Source: Treponema sp. | GTDB taxonomy: Bacteria; Spirochaetota; Spirochaetia; Treponematales; Breznakiellaceae | DNA: 56,859 bases | Assembly: GCA_031278095.1 (NCBI GenBank) | Contig: JAITLC010000104.1 | Span: forward strand, 1-56,859 | Direction of reading: 5' to 3' | Shown here: positions 25,881-33,548 of the stretch, one piece after another | How positions within the stretch are numbered: position 1 is the first letter of the stretch | How the letters are laid out: each line of letters begins with the position of its first letter | Position numbers and translations under genes: made by a program | Notes under the pieces: generated by a model | Database searches by the model: none | The model's input: only the letters and a program-made list of their open reading frames with translations | Told to the model about the DNA's origin: nothing

Positions 25881-25916
25881 TGATCCGGCAGGATCGTGCT
25901 TTTGGAACACGTTCAA
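25881..25916. repeat. family B' hairpin fragment, copy 3
   Basis: It shares the GATCCGGCAGGATCGT core and right arm (CTTTTGGAACACG) with 15167-15220, but lacks the left arm. It touches the stop codon of the gene at 25917. Confidence 0.5.
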
Positions 25917-26897
25917 TCATTCTTCGTTTACCGAAACATCAACTTCCATGGAGACTTTATAGGTTTTTCCCTTCTGAACCTGAAGCGTCTTGAAAATTCC
26001 ATAGTCCCCGATGTGGAACTGTACTTCGTGAGTCCCCGGTTCCACGAGGCATGGGGCCGTCTTGTTGAGCACCGGTTCGTTATTCAGGAAGATCCGTGCG
26101 TTTTCCGGGGCTTCAAAGTAGATAACCGGGGTTGGATCCTTCAGTTCTATGCTCAGTTCCAATACTTTGGCCCGTTCGATGATAAAACGGCGGTTTTCGT
26201 TCCGGTAATCATCCGAAAGAATCACCAGATGGTGTTCCCCTTCCTTGAGGAAACGGCTTTCACCCGGATTTTCTATCATCACATCGTCGATGAGCGCCGT
26301 AAAAGGCTTGCCGGGAAGCTGTTCGGGCCACCGGAAACTGAGCGCCAGGATCCCTTCATCACCGAGGATCGGTTTGGCGGAAAGCTGAAAATTCATCGTT
26401 TCCAGTTCTTCATTCATGCCCTTGAGCACCGGCATGAGACGTATCAGGAGGGGGAAGGAAGTCACCGGAATTACCCCGGTCGGCACGGAAACATAGGGAG
26501 AATTCCGTAAATCGTGGTTTCTGCGCAGGGGAATCTGGTAAACCGACTGGATCTTGGCAGGCAGGGGTTCAAAAACGATGCGTTTTGCATCCAGATCCGC
26601 TATGCCGGCTTCGGGAATATGATCCGGATTAGCGTACATGGCAATGGCAAGACTCCCCTGATAGGAAAGCCAGGCCGAAGGGGCGCCGAGTTCCAACTCA
26701 ACTCCCTTGAAAAACCGGGTATCCTCCCCCAGGGAGACCAGGGCCGAAGAGTTATAGGTGAGGGGAAGAGAGAGCTTTGCGGTATTTTCCAGTGAAACCA
26801 GCAAATTCCCCTGGATAATGACCCGGAGGGGTTCCGCTTCTATTCTGAAGGAAAAGAAGAAAAGTAATACCATTATAAAAGCATAGCAACGCTTCAA
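25917..26897 (-). CDS. exported protein with a PEGA-like C-terminal domain
   Basis: A 326-residue secreted protein with a signal peptide (about 21 residues, ending IEA). The C-terminal 70 residues ('YFEAPENARIFLNNEPVLNK' then TAPCLVEPGTHEVQFHIGDY) look like a PEGA beta-sandwich repeat, a surface or periplasmic domain of unknown ligand. The central part reads like a second beta domain (AKPILGDEGILALSFRWPEQ). No lipobox. It follows the M23 peptidase gene by 26 bases, so both probably act at the cell wall. Spirochaete-specific in my reading; function unknown. Confidence 0.7.
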   Translation of the reverse strand: MKRCYAFIMVLLFFFSFRIEAEPLRVIIQGNLLVSLENTAKLSLPLTYNSSALVSLGEDTRFFKGVELELGAPSAWLSYQGSLAIAMYANPDHIPEAGIADLDAKRIVFEPLPAKIQSVYQIPLRRNHDLRNSPYVSVPTGVIPVTSFPLLIRLMPVLKGMNEELETMNFQLSAKPILGDEGILALSFRWPEQLPGKPFTALIDDVMIENPGESRFLKEGEHHLVILSDDYRNENRRFIIERAKVLELSIELKDPTPVIYFEAPENARIFLNNEPVLNKTAPCLVEPGTHEVQFHIGDYGIFKTLQVQKGKTYKVSMEVDVSVNEE

Positions 26898-26923
26898 TGA
26901 ATGCCTCTTATATTCCGGCCGGT

Positions 26924-27856
26924 TTACGGGAAGGAACGGAATAAGAGCCTTCCGGGATCTTCCGCCCGGCCGTTCCGCCGTAATTCAAAATGAAGATGGG
27001 GCCCTGTAGATTGCCCTGTTGATCCCACCCTGCCTATAAGGGTACCGGATCGAAGCTCGCTTCGCAAGGAGGTTTCAATTTTAGAGAGGTGGCCGTAGAG
27101 GCTGGCCCAGTTATCTCCGTGTTTTACGATGATAAAATTGCCATATACCGGGTCTTCTCCGATTTCGGTTACAGTCCCGGCGGCACAGACATAAACCGGT
27201 GAACCTTCCGGAGCCGCCAGGTCAATGCCCTGGTGAAAACGTATCCTCCCCGTTACCGGATTCCGCCTGACCCCGTAGAGGCTTGAGATCCGGTAGTCCC
27301 GCAGGGGAAAGCGGAAACCGGAATTGAGAAAGAAGATCCGTTCGGTTTGGCTAAAGTCATCCCCCGGATAGAAGATATAGGGGCGGCTTTGACCCCCTTC
27401 CCTGATCCAGAGCCTTTCTCCGGGGATAGCATCTCCCCGTGCCGAGGCAAGGAGCCGTTCAAAATCCGTTTCAGGTTTTTCCGGCACAAAAATACCGGGT
27501 ACCGAGGGGAGCAGGAGGGTCTCCTGTCCGAAGGAAGAGGGGTGGTTTATGCGGTTAAGGCTTGCCAGGCTTGCATAGGGGATATTGCAGCGACCGGCAA
27601 GGGAAAAAATATCATCCTCCGTGGAGGGCAGGTAGCGGTAAATCGTAAGAAAACCGGCAATGGATTCTTCTCCCGAAGTCCGCTCCCGGTTAAAAAGCCG
27701 GCGGCGGTTCTCTTCCACCTCCCGGATGTACTGTTTAAAACCTTCGTCAAACTGATTGAGGCGTTTGATAAGGAGGTATGCTTCTTCGGGAAATACTCCG
27801 GAAACCAGGACGATCAAAAAAAAGGCAAGGGCTGTCCCTTGCCTCTTCTTTGCCAA
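26924..27856 (-). CDS. LysM/M23 peptidoglycan endopeptidase family protein
   Basis: About 310 residues: signal/anchor segment, a coiled stretch, a LysM-like motif ('DDIFSLAGRCNIPYASLASL', about 75-100) and a C-terminal M23 domain with 'HQGIDLAAPEGSPVYVCAAG' and 'GPHLHFELRRNG'. The M23 metal ligands H, D and the HxH pair are present, so it may be an active endopeptidase. The first ATG (27862) abuts the ribosome site GGAGGA with no gap; the TTG at 27856 is six bases away and is the better start. Its neighbours are an envelope protein and a ferredoxin. Confidence 0.88.
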   Translation of the reverse strand: MAKKRQGTALAFFLIVLVSGVFPEEAYLLIKRLNQFDEGFKQYIREVEENRRRLFNRERTSGEESIAGFLTIYRYLPSTEDDIFSLAGRCNIPYASLASLNRINHPSSFGQETLLLPSVPGIFVPEKPETDFERLLASARGDAIPGERLWIREGGQSRPYIFYPGDDFSQTERIFFLNSGFRFPLRDYRISSLYGVRRNPVTGRIRFHQGIDLAAPEGSPVYVCAAGTVTEIGEDPVYGNFIIVKHGDNWASLYGHLSKIETSLRSELRSGTLIGRVGSTGQSTGPHLHFELRRNGRAEDPGRLLFRSFP

Positions 27857-27883
27857 ACACATTCCTCCGGCTCTGACAGGAAC

Positions 27884-28054
27884 TCAAACCCGGGATATCG
27901 CTTCGACAGGACAGGTTGAAGCACAGGCTCCGCAATCCTGACACTTATCGGCCTCAATGAAGCGTTTCCCGTCTTTTTCGGAAATCGCTTCCACCGGACA
28001 CTCACTGTCGCAGGAGCCGCAATTGACGCATTCATCACTTACTTTGTATGCCAT
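27884..28054 (-). CDS. 2[4Fe-4S] ferredoxin
   Basis: A 56-residue bacterial ferredoxin. Two CxxCxxCxxxCP clusters are complete: 'CVNCGSCDSECPVEAI' (residues 9-24) and 'CQDCGACASTCPVEAI' (38-53), the usual internal duplication. It carries electrons at low potential for anaerobic enzymes such as pyruvate:ferredoxin oxidoreductase or hydrogenase. GAGAGGTGG is a few bases before the ATG. It lies 27 bases upstream of the M23 gene on the same strand, an unusual companion. Confidence 0.95.
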   Translation of the reverse strand: MAYKVSDECVNCGSCDSECPVEAISEKDGKRFIEADKCQDCGACASTCPVEAISRV

Positions 28055-28133
28055 GATCCACCTCTCTTACTAATAAGATACCTTGAAGATACACAGAAAA
28101 AAAGGAAAATTCAAGGCCTGCGCCGCAGAGCGG

Positions 28134-28469
28134 CTATTTTTTCTTCTGCCGATTCTGTTCTTTCAGGGCCAGATATATGACAAGACCCAAAAAACCGAGA
28201 AGAATGAAGGTAAAGATGATAATTATCCAGGGCAGCCCGCCGCCTTTTTGCTTGGGGGAATTATCAAGGAAATCTCCGGGTTCAGGCTCAACCGGGATGG
28301 AACTACTTCCGGAAAAAACCAGGATAAGGCATACTATCACCGCCAGAGCAATTATCCCCAGCGCGATAATTGCCGCCAGTCTTAGCCTGGGTTCTGTTTT
28401 TTTGGAGACGGCAAAAAATACAATCACTCCCAAAAAGATCAGCGCCAGGGGAATAAACACATACAGCAT
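28134..28469 (-). CDS. small membrane protein of unknown function
   Basis: 111 residues with three hydrophobic segments: 'YVFIPLALIFLGVIVFFAVS' at the N-terminus, 'AAIIALGIIALAVIVCLILV' in the middle and 'WIIIIFTFILLGFLGLVIYL' near the C-terminus, then a lysine-rich tail. A loop of about 25 residues rich in Pro, Ser and Gly separates helices two and three. No family recognised. It is upstream of the ferredoxin gene on the same strand. Confidence 0.65.
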   Translation of the reverse strand: MLYVFIPLALIFLGVIVFFAVSKKTEPRLRLAAIIALGIIALAVIVCLILVFSGSSSIPVEPEPGDFLDNSPKQKGGGLPWIIIIFTFILLGFLGLVIYLALKEQNRQKKK

Positions 28470-28505
28470 GAAAAAATTGTATCACAAAAAAAATAGCGAT
28501 AGTAG

Positions 28506-28541
28506 GTCTATCCATAAAAGCCGGTTACTTTACGGACAGAC
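28506..28541. repeat. family A right-hand hairpin, reversed
   Basis: GTCTATCC and GGACAGAC flank AAAAGCCGGTTACTTT, which is the reverse of the right-hand hairpin of family A. It separates the divergent small membrane gene and the acetyltransferase gene; a TATAAT box follows at 28548-28553. Confidence 0.65.
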
Positions 28542-28579
28542 TCTTACTATAATATGACAATCCGGTTTATAGTAAAATT

Positions 28580-29191
28580 ATGACTTCAATCCGTCCGGCG
28601 GCAGGATCCGATATTCCCTATTTTTATGAAATTTGCCTTAAAACCGGAGATGCCGGGAAAGACGCCGCGGCTCTTTTTTACGATCCATGGATTCTGGGGC
28701 AGTACTATGCGGCGCCTTATCTTTTTTTCCCAGGCGGTCTCTGCTTTGCCGCGGAAAACGAAGGAATCCCCGGCGGTTACATCCTCTGCGCTCCCGATAC
28801 GGAAGCCTTTAACCGCTGGATGGATACGGTCTGGCTGCCTCCTCTGCGGCAGCGTTACAGACAGCCCTATCCTGCCGAAAAGATCCTTTCCTATTATGAA
28901 AGTAACATGATCATGCTGATCAACCGGCACCCCGGCGCCGATCCTCTGTTCCCATGGTACGACGAATACCCGGCCCACCTTCATATCGATCTTTTGCCGG
29001 AAATCCAGGGCCGCGGTACCGGCCGCACGCTGATTGAGACCCTTCTCGCCTCACTCAGGGAGCAGGGCTGTCCGGGCCTGCATCTGGGAGTGTCCCGCCG
29101 CAACACCGGAGCCCTTGCGTTTTATAGAAAAACCGGCTTTGCCCAACTGGAAGAACACGATTGGGGTTTTACCCTGGGAAAGCGGATTTAA
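28580..29191 (+). CDS. GNAT family N-acetyltransferase
   Basis: A 203-residue GNAT enzyme transferring an acetyl group from acetyl-CoA. The acetyl-CoA-binding motif A is 'LPEIQGRGTGRTLIETLLAS' (about residues 138-157), followed by 'GLHLGVSRRNTGALAFYRKT' and GF, the classic GNAT ending. The N-terminal half has the longer insert with 'WMDTVWLPPLRQRY' seen in the OGA-like GNAT group. The substrate may be a sugar amine or small molecule, but cannot be fixed from sequence. It is a single-gene unit. Confidence 0.88.
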   Translation: MTSIRPAAGSDIPYFYEICLKTGDAGKDAAALFYDPWILGQYYAAPYLFFPGGLCFAAENEGIPGGYILCAPDTEAFNRWMDTVWLPPLRQRYRQPYPAEKILSYYESNMIMLINRHPGADPLFPWYDEYPAHLHIDLLPEIQGRGTGRTLIETLLASLREQGCPGLHLGVSRRNTGALAFYRKTGFAQLEEHDWGFTLGKRI

Positions 29192-29536
29192 CTGTACCGG
29201 GAGCCGGAAAGAGATTTTTTTACCGCAAAAGAGTTATGTTCTTTGCCCTCCAGATTGATGCGTCATGTTCCAGTGAGGCTGTCAATTTAGCGCATAAAAA
29301 AACAAAACGACAGCCGCCACCCTTATTCGTGTTGAGGGGTTTAATACCAAGAACCCGCTCGCCAGTTCGCGGGGGAGCTGTAGAGCGTTTAAAAAGGGTA
29401 CTAAAGGCCGAATACAAATACCTTATGAAAACAACATACCTCGTCCCCTTAAGGCGAGCTTGTTGATTCGCAGGCCCGGGTTCATACCCCGGAGCTTGCT
29501 CCTGGGTATCTTCGTTCGACATCGCGGTTTTTCTTC
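29192..29536. other. intergenic stretch with repeat remnants
   Basis: No supported gene. It contains a CCCGCTCGCC...CGCGGGGGAG hairpin near 29350-29375 and a short family D copy at 29465-29520. Short frames here read through the repeats and are not credible. Confidence 0.55.
29465..29520. repeat. family D element, short copy
   Basis: It carries the ATTCGCAGGC...GGGTTCATACCCC left part and the CTTCGTTCGA right edge of family D, without the middle conserved segment. The CCGGG-TTCATAC-CCCGG hairpin superficially resembles a tRNA T-arm. Confidence 0.55.
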
Positions 29537-30655
29537 TTATATCTTACTCACTTCCGCCAGAGATTTTTCGTAGATGTCGATAACGTTGTCGTACCATGCT
29601 TCGAATTCGGGATCTTCTTTCTGGCATTCCTTGTGCGAAAGCATGTAGGCTACTGTTTCCCGAATACCCTGGTCAAAGCGGATCGTGGCCCGGAAACCGG
29701 GAACCAGGCGCTTCAGTTTGGAGTTGTCGAAGATGACCGAGTTGGCTTTGTCGCCGATTAGGGCGCCTGTAAAGTTGTAGCCCCTGTGGTCTCCCGCTGC
29801 CGCCAGGAATTCGCTGGAGATATGCACGGCCTTGAGCGGCTTCCCGAGGGCGCAGGCCGCGCTTGCGTAAATCTGGTTCCAGGTTACAATCTCGTCGCTG
29901 GTGATATGCACGGTTTCCCCAATAGCATGGATGTTCCCCATGAGACCGGTAAAACCCTTTGCAAAATCCCGGTTTGTGGTCACAGCCCAGAGACTTGTCC
30001 CGTCTCCGTGGATGATCACCTTCTTCCCGTCCAGTATCCGTTTGAGCAGACCCCAGCTTCCCACCGGGCTGTGGATCCCCATGGGGGCGTTGCGCTCGTC
30101 GTAGGTATGACTGGGCCGGATGATGGTTACCGGAAAGCCTTCGCTCCGGTACTTGCCCAGAAGGAGATCCTCGCAGGCTATCTTGTCCTGGGAATACTTC
30201 CAGTATGGATTCGCCATGATGCTGGACTCGGTGACGGGCAGTCCTCCGACGGGTTTCTGGTAGCCTGAGGCGGAACTGATAAAGAAATACTGTTTGGTGA
30301 GATCTTTGAAGATACGGCAGTCCCGTTCAACTTCCCCGGGTACAAAGGCGATGAATTCTCCCACACAGTCGAATTTTTCCCCGTCTTTGAGCAGGGCCTT
30401 GATCTGTGCGGCTACCGCCGTTTCGCTTTCCGAGCGGATATCGCAGGCAACTTCGATGAGTTTGCCTTTTCTGGCGCCGGGCGCGGAGGCGCCGGAGTAG
30501 TCATCCCAGGCTTTGAAAGGAGCCTCATCTCCTTCTGTAAGTTCACCGTTCCGGTTTCCCCGGTTGAGGAGATAGAGATCCCAGCCCATCTCCAGCACAC
30601 GGCGGGAAATTGCCGTACTGATCGTTCCCGTACCGCCGATAAATAGTACTTTCAT
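29537..30655 (-). CDS. NAD-dependent epimerase/dehydratase family protein
   Basis: A 372-residue extended short-chain dehydrogenase. The Rossmann motif GGTGTIS is at residues 8-14 and the N-terminal strand reads KVLFIGGT. 'YFFISSASGYQKPVGG' holds the serine region; 'YWKYSQDKIACE' supplies YxxxK-like spacing (Y176 SQDK), and 'VTIIRPSHTYDERNA' is the family's proline motif. The ending resembles proteins annotated as NAD-dependent epimerases in gut Firmicutes and spirochaetes. AGGAG precedes the ATG. The sugar or metabolite acted on is unknown. Confidence 0.85.
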   Translation of the reverse strand: MKVLFIGGTGTISTAISRRVLEMGWDLYLLNRGNRNGELTEGDEAPFKAWDDYSGASAPGARKGKLIEVACDIRSESETAVAAQIKALLKDGEKFDCVGEFIAFVPGEVERDCRIFKDLTKQYFFISSASGYQKPVGGLPVTESSIMANPYWKYSQDKIACEDLLLGKYRSEGFPVTIIRPSHTYDERNAPMGIHSPVGSWGLLKRILDGKKVIIHGDGTSLWAVTTNRDFAKGFTGLMGNIHAIGETVHITSDEIVTWNQIYASAACALGKPLKAVHISSEFLAAAGDHRGYNFTGALIGDKANSVIFDNSKLKRLVPGFRATIRFDQGIRETVAYMLSHKECQKEDPEFEAWYDNVIDIYEKSLAEVSKI

Positions 30656-30717
30656 GATAAAAGACTCCTATTTTAAGATTTAAGAAAATTGAACACGTAT
30701 TCAATAATAGCATCAAA

Positions 30718-30978
30718 TTACCCGGCTGTAAATAGGGCGCGTTGCCTCATAATTAATCCAGTCGAAACAGGCCGTCTGCCTAATAACAAAAACCTAGTCG
30801 AAATCAGGCCGCGGGGATCCGGCCATCCTCCTGACAGGAGGCTTTTCACCATACGGTTTAGCCCGGTTACCGGCACGAGCCGGTTCAACAACTCCTTGCG
30901 TCCTTTTTTCGACGCCCGTTGATACTCCTCAAAATTGGCTTTGAGGATTTCCCGCCTGCTACGCATATCCAGCCTCAT
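30718..30978 (-). pseudogene. truncated transposase (N-terminal part only)
   Basis: 86 codons. The first 50 residues ('SRREILKANFEEYQRASKKG' then RKELLNRLVPVTGLNRM) resemble the N-terminal helix-turn-helix of integrase-type (ISNCY/IS481-like) transposases, which read 'EYQ.A.KK.K..ILDE....TGYNRKY'. After TGLNRM the similarity stops and the rest is unrelated, so the DDE domain is gone. GAGGTGGAG precedes ATG 30978. A remnant of an insertion sequence; no terminal repeats found. Confidence 0.6.
30744..30812. repeat. two imperfect tandem repeats of about 33 bases
   Basis: Both units begin GCCT.ATAA, contain AGTCGAAA and end CAGGCCG (units about 30744-30775 and 30778-30812). They lie where the transposase remnant loses similarity, so they may mark the breakpoint. 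Confidence 0.5.
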
Positions 30979-30987
30979 TTGCTCCAC

Positions 30988-31416
30988 CTCTCAGTGGAAC
31001 CAGTTTATATTTGGGCTAGATCTTTAGTTATTAGGCATCCGCTTTTTCAACTGGGTTTTATTTTTAGGCATCACGCCTCCCGCCGTTCGGCTAATCGTGG
31101 ATTTTAGGAAGGTTTTGTGATATTTTCCACCGGTTGATCCGCAGACAGGGTTTATACCCAGGGGCTTGCCCCTGCCGCGAAATAATGCAATCAGAATAAT
31201 GAGCAATGAAGGTATAAATTGGTATGAACCCTGCATACAATCCATACCTTATAGAACGAAGATACCTCGGGGTTTGTCTCGGGTTCTTCATTCACTATAA
31301 GAAATTACGACAACCAACTGAGGTTTCGGAACAAGTCCGCTGAAGTTTCGGAACAGCCTCGCTTTGTTCAAAAAAATTTTGCACATCAATGGTTCGTGCC
31401 GGTTTGGCAATCCGTT
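30988..31416. other. intergenic stretch upstream of the transposase remnant
   Basis: No gene seen. It holds IS-flank-like sequence (30988-31130), a family D element (31134-31262) and paired GTTTCGGAAC motifs (31318-31365) related to family B. Confidence 0.55.
31134..31262. repeat. family D dispersed element, copy 2
   Basis: Nearly the same as 15242-15361 through the CAGGGGC/GCCCCTG hairpin, the AATGAGCAATGAAGG segment and GGTATGAACCCTGCAT. The right flank extends to an ACGAAGATACC motif shared with 29465-29520. Confidence 0.75.
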
Positions 31417-32376
31417 TTATCTCTTACCCTTGTCAAAGAATTCTCCCAGCGCCCGCGGAGGGTGGTTGTGTTTGGAGAAGAAGATCAGGAGGAGCAGGGT
31501 AAGCACATAGGGCAATACCATGAGAAGATCGGAATAGTTGCTGGGCATGCCCAGGAAGAGGGTAAGTTGGTAGCCTGAAGATTTTGCCAGGCCGAAAAAG
31601 ATGCACACGGCAAAGGTGGGAAGGATCTTCCAGTTACCGAAGATAAGAGCGGCAATGGAAAGATAGCCGTAGCCCATGTAGATGCTGGGCGAAAACTGAG
31701 CGGAGATCGAATACGCAAGGAAGATCCCTCCCAGTCCCGAAAGGGCGCCGCAGATCATCACCGCTGTCATACGGATCTTTGCCACATCCCCCCCTGCGGC
31801 GTCAAGGCTCGCCGGGTTTTCTCCGCAAGCCCTCAGACGCAGCCCAAAACGAGTTCTGTAGAGAATGTACCAGAAGATGAAGGCCGCAATAAAGATTACA
31901 ATTTCAAAGGGATACATGTTTTTGAAGAGGCCGCCCAATACCGGAATGCGGGAAAGGCCGGGAATGGTAAAGCGGGAAGACACGCCGATCTGGAATTTGT
32001 TTGAAGCCTCTCCGGTAATGGCATTGTTGATCACGCTGGTGAGGAAGGTGGTAAGGGCCAGAGCCAGTGTGTTGACCACTACGCCCGAGATAACCTGCTG
32101 GGCGCGGAATTTAACGCAGAGGGCCGCGTGGATCAGGGAGAAGATCATCCCTCCTGCCATGGAAAAAGCCATGGCGATATAGATGAGCGCCCCGGATGCT
32201 TGGCCCGGACGCGAACTCAGCAGTACCACTGCCGCGGATCCCGCAAAGGCCCCGAACCCCTGCAGACCCTCAAGCGCCAGCATGGTTACTCCACTCCGTT
32301 CGCAATAGATTCCGCCGATAGCCATGATAAGGAGAGGCATTGCAAATGAAAGACCGTCGATCAGTATGATGTCCAT
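31417..32376 (-). CDS. nucleoside-type ABC transporter permease 2 (YufQ/PnrE-like)
   Basis: A 319-residue inner-membrane permease of the branched-chain/BMP-associated family, with eight to nine hydrophobic segments. 'LRACGENPASLDAAGGDVAK' around residue 190 is the cytoplasmic coupling loop, and 'MGYGYLSIAALIFGNWKILP' lies near 240. Last gene of the transporter cassette; its ATG overlaps the stop of the preceding permease by one base. Together with the neighbouring BMP protein and double ATPase it should import nucleosides. Confidence 0.92.
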   Translation of the reverse strand: MDIILIDGLSFAMPLLIMAIGGIYCERSGVTMLALEGLQGFGAFAGSAAVVLLSSRPGQASGALIYIAMAFSMAGGMIFSLIHAALCVKFRAQQVISGVVVNTLALALTTFLTSVINNAITGEASNKFQIGVSSRFTIPGLSRIPVLGGLFKNMYPFEIVIFIAAFIFWYILYRTRFGLRLRACGENPASLDAAGGDVAKIRMTAVMICGALSGLGGIFLAYSISAQFSPSIYMGYGYLSIAALIFGNWKILPTFAVCIFFGLAKSSGYQLTLFLGMPSNYSDLLMVLPYVLTLLLLIFFSKHNHPPRALGEFFDKGKR

Positions 32377-33548
32377 CAGATCCGCTCCTCGTTTTCGGTT
32401 TTTGTCCGGTTTGTCTTTTCAAGTTCCATTTTTGCGCGGTATCGTATCCAGACGGTACAGGCGCTGAAGAGCAGCAGTATGCCGGTGATCACCAATGCGA
32501 TTTCCTGCGGTACCTTTACTGTGGAACTCATGTAGACCGAGCCCTTCTGGAAAATGGTAACCAGCACCGAAGCGAAGATTGCCGCCACGGGGGAAAGGTT
32601 GCCCAGCAGGGATACTGCGATGGCATCATAGCCCAGACTTGCCAGGCTTTTGGGGAGGATATTGTTGTAGTAGCCGAGGTAGTAGCACACTCCGGCGCTT
32701 CCTGCCAGGGCTCCGGAAATGAGCATGGAAAGGACGATACTGCGGCCTTCCCGAATGCCGGCATACATGGCGGCGTCCCGGTTGAGCCCAACCGCCTTGA
32801 GTTCAAAACCGAAGGTGGTACGATTCAACACAAACCGTACGATAAAAACCGCGGCCAGCGCGATGAGTATTCCCAGGGGGATGGTAGGCCTCATGCCGCC
32901 CCAGCGCAGTCCGGTAATCGTAAGCCGGGAAGCGGCGCTGCATACCCTGGATGAACGTGACAGGATATCTACATAGTAGGTATTGATAAAAAAGCCCGTC
33001 ACATAACTTGCAATATAGTTGAACATGATCGTTGAAACAACTTCGTGTATGTTGAAACGGTACTTGAGAAAACCTACGAGGGCTCCCATAACCGCTCCTG
33101 CCCCAAGACCCGTAAAGATCACCAGAGTGCGGGCTATGGGGGCGGGAAGATCGCTGTAACCCACAAAAACCGTGGCCAAAAAACCTGCACTGAGCATCTG
33201 GCCCGCAATCCCGATGTTGAACAAGCCCGCCTTGAGGGCTACAATAACCGCAAGAGCGGCAAGGAGCATGGGAGAGAGAATCCCCAGGAAGGAGAGAAAA
33301 TCGGTGAGCATGTTCTGGCCCCCCGCATAAGAGCCCTTCAGCATAAAGCCGCTCCCCCGCAGGAATGCTGCAAAGGCAATGAGCGGATTTTTTCCCAGTA
33401 CAAGAAGCAGAAGGGAAGCGGTAATCATGGTAAGAATGATGGCAAAGAAGGGAAGGGCAACAGGACTTGTGCGATCCTCCGAGAGTAAACGGAAGATCCG
33501 TATCAGGGCCCGCGGCCTTGTTCTGTAAGGCGGCGCCTTGCCGGTCAT
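32376..33548 (-). CDS. nucleoside-type ABC transporter permease 1 (YufP/PnrD-like)
   Basis: A 390-residue permease of the same family, longer than its partner. It shows about ten hydrophobic segments and the coupling loop 'FGFELKAVGLNRDAAMYAGI'. The N-terminus has an extra 40 residues rich in Arg and Pro (ATG at 33548). It overlaps the ATPase gene by four bases. Such pairs form the membrane channel of PnrABCDE-like importers. Confidence 0.92.
   Translation of the reverse strand: MTGKAPPYRTRPRALIRIFRLLSEDRTSPVALPFFAIILTMITASLLLLVLGKNPLIAFAAFLRGSGFMLKGSYAGGQNMLTDFLSFLGILSPMLLAALAVIVALKAGLFNIGIAGQMLSAGFLATVFVGYSDLPAPIARTLVIFTGLGAGAVMGALVGFLKYRFNIHEVVSTIMFNYIASYVTGFFINTYYVDILSRSSRVCSAASRLTITGLRWGGMRPTIPLGILIALAAVFIVRFVLNRTTFGFELKAVGLNRDAAMYAGIREGRSIVLSMLISGALAGSAGVCYYLGYYNNILPKSLASLGYDAIAVSLLGNLSPVAAIFASVLVTIFQKGSVYMSSTVKVPQEIALVITGILLLFSACTVWIRYRAKMELEKTNRTKTENEERI

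Larger units (their letters stand above)
25547..25916. other. intergenic stretch between the PBP1A and PEGA-like genes
   Basis: No gene seen. It holds a strong minus-strand terminator (25587-25613), an AT-rich part that probably carries the PBP1A promoter (25640-25745), a reversed family C fragment (25780-25852) and a family B' hairpin (25881-25916). Confidence 0.65.

Noticed and set aside
29470-29500. tRNA T-arm-like hairpin (CCGGG, TTCATAC loop, CCCGG)
   Set aside because: No acceptor, D or anticodon arms can be built around it, and the same sequence recurs in family D repeats.
30744-30812. Possible two-unit CRISPR array
   Set aside because: Only two imperfect, contiguous units with no unique spacers between them and no cas genes nearby.
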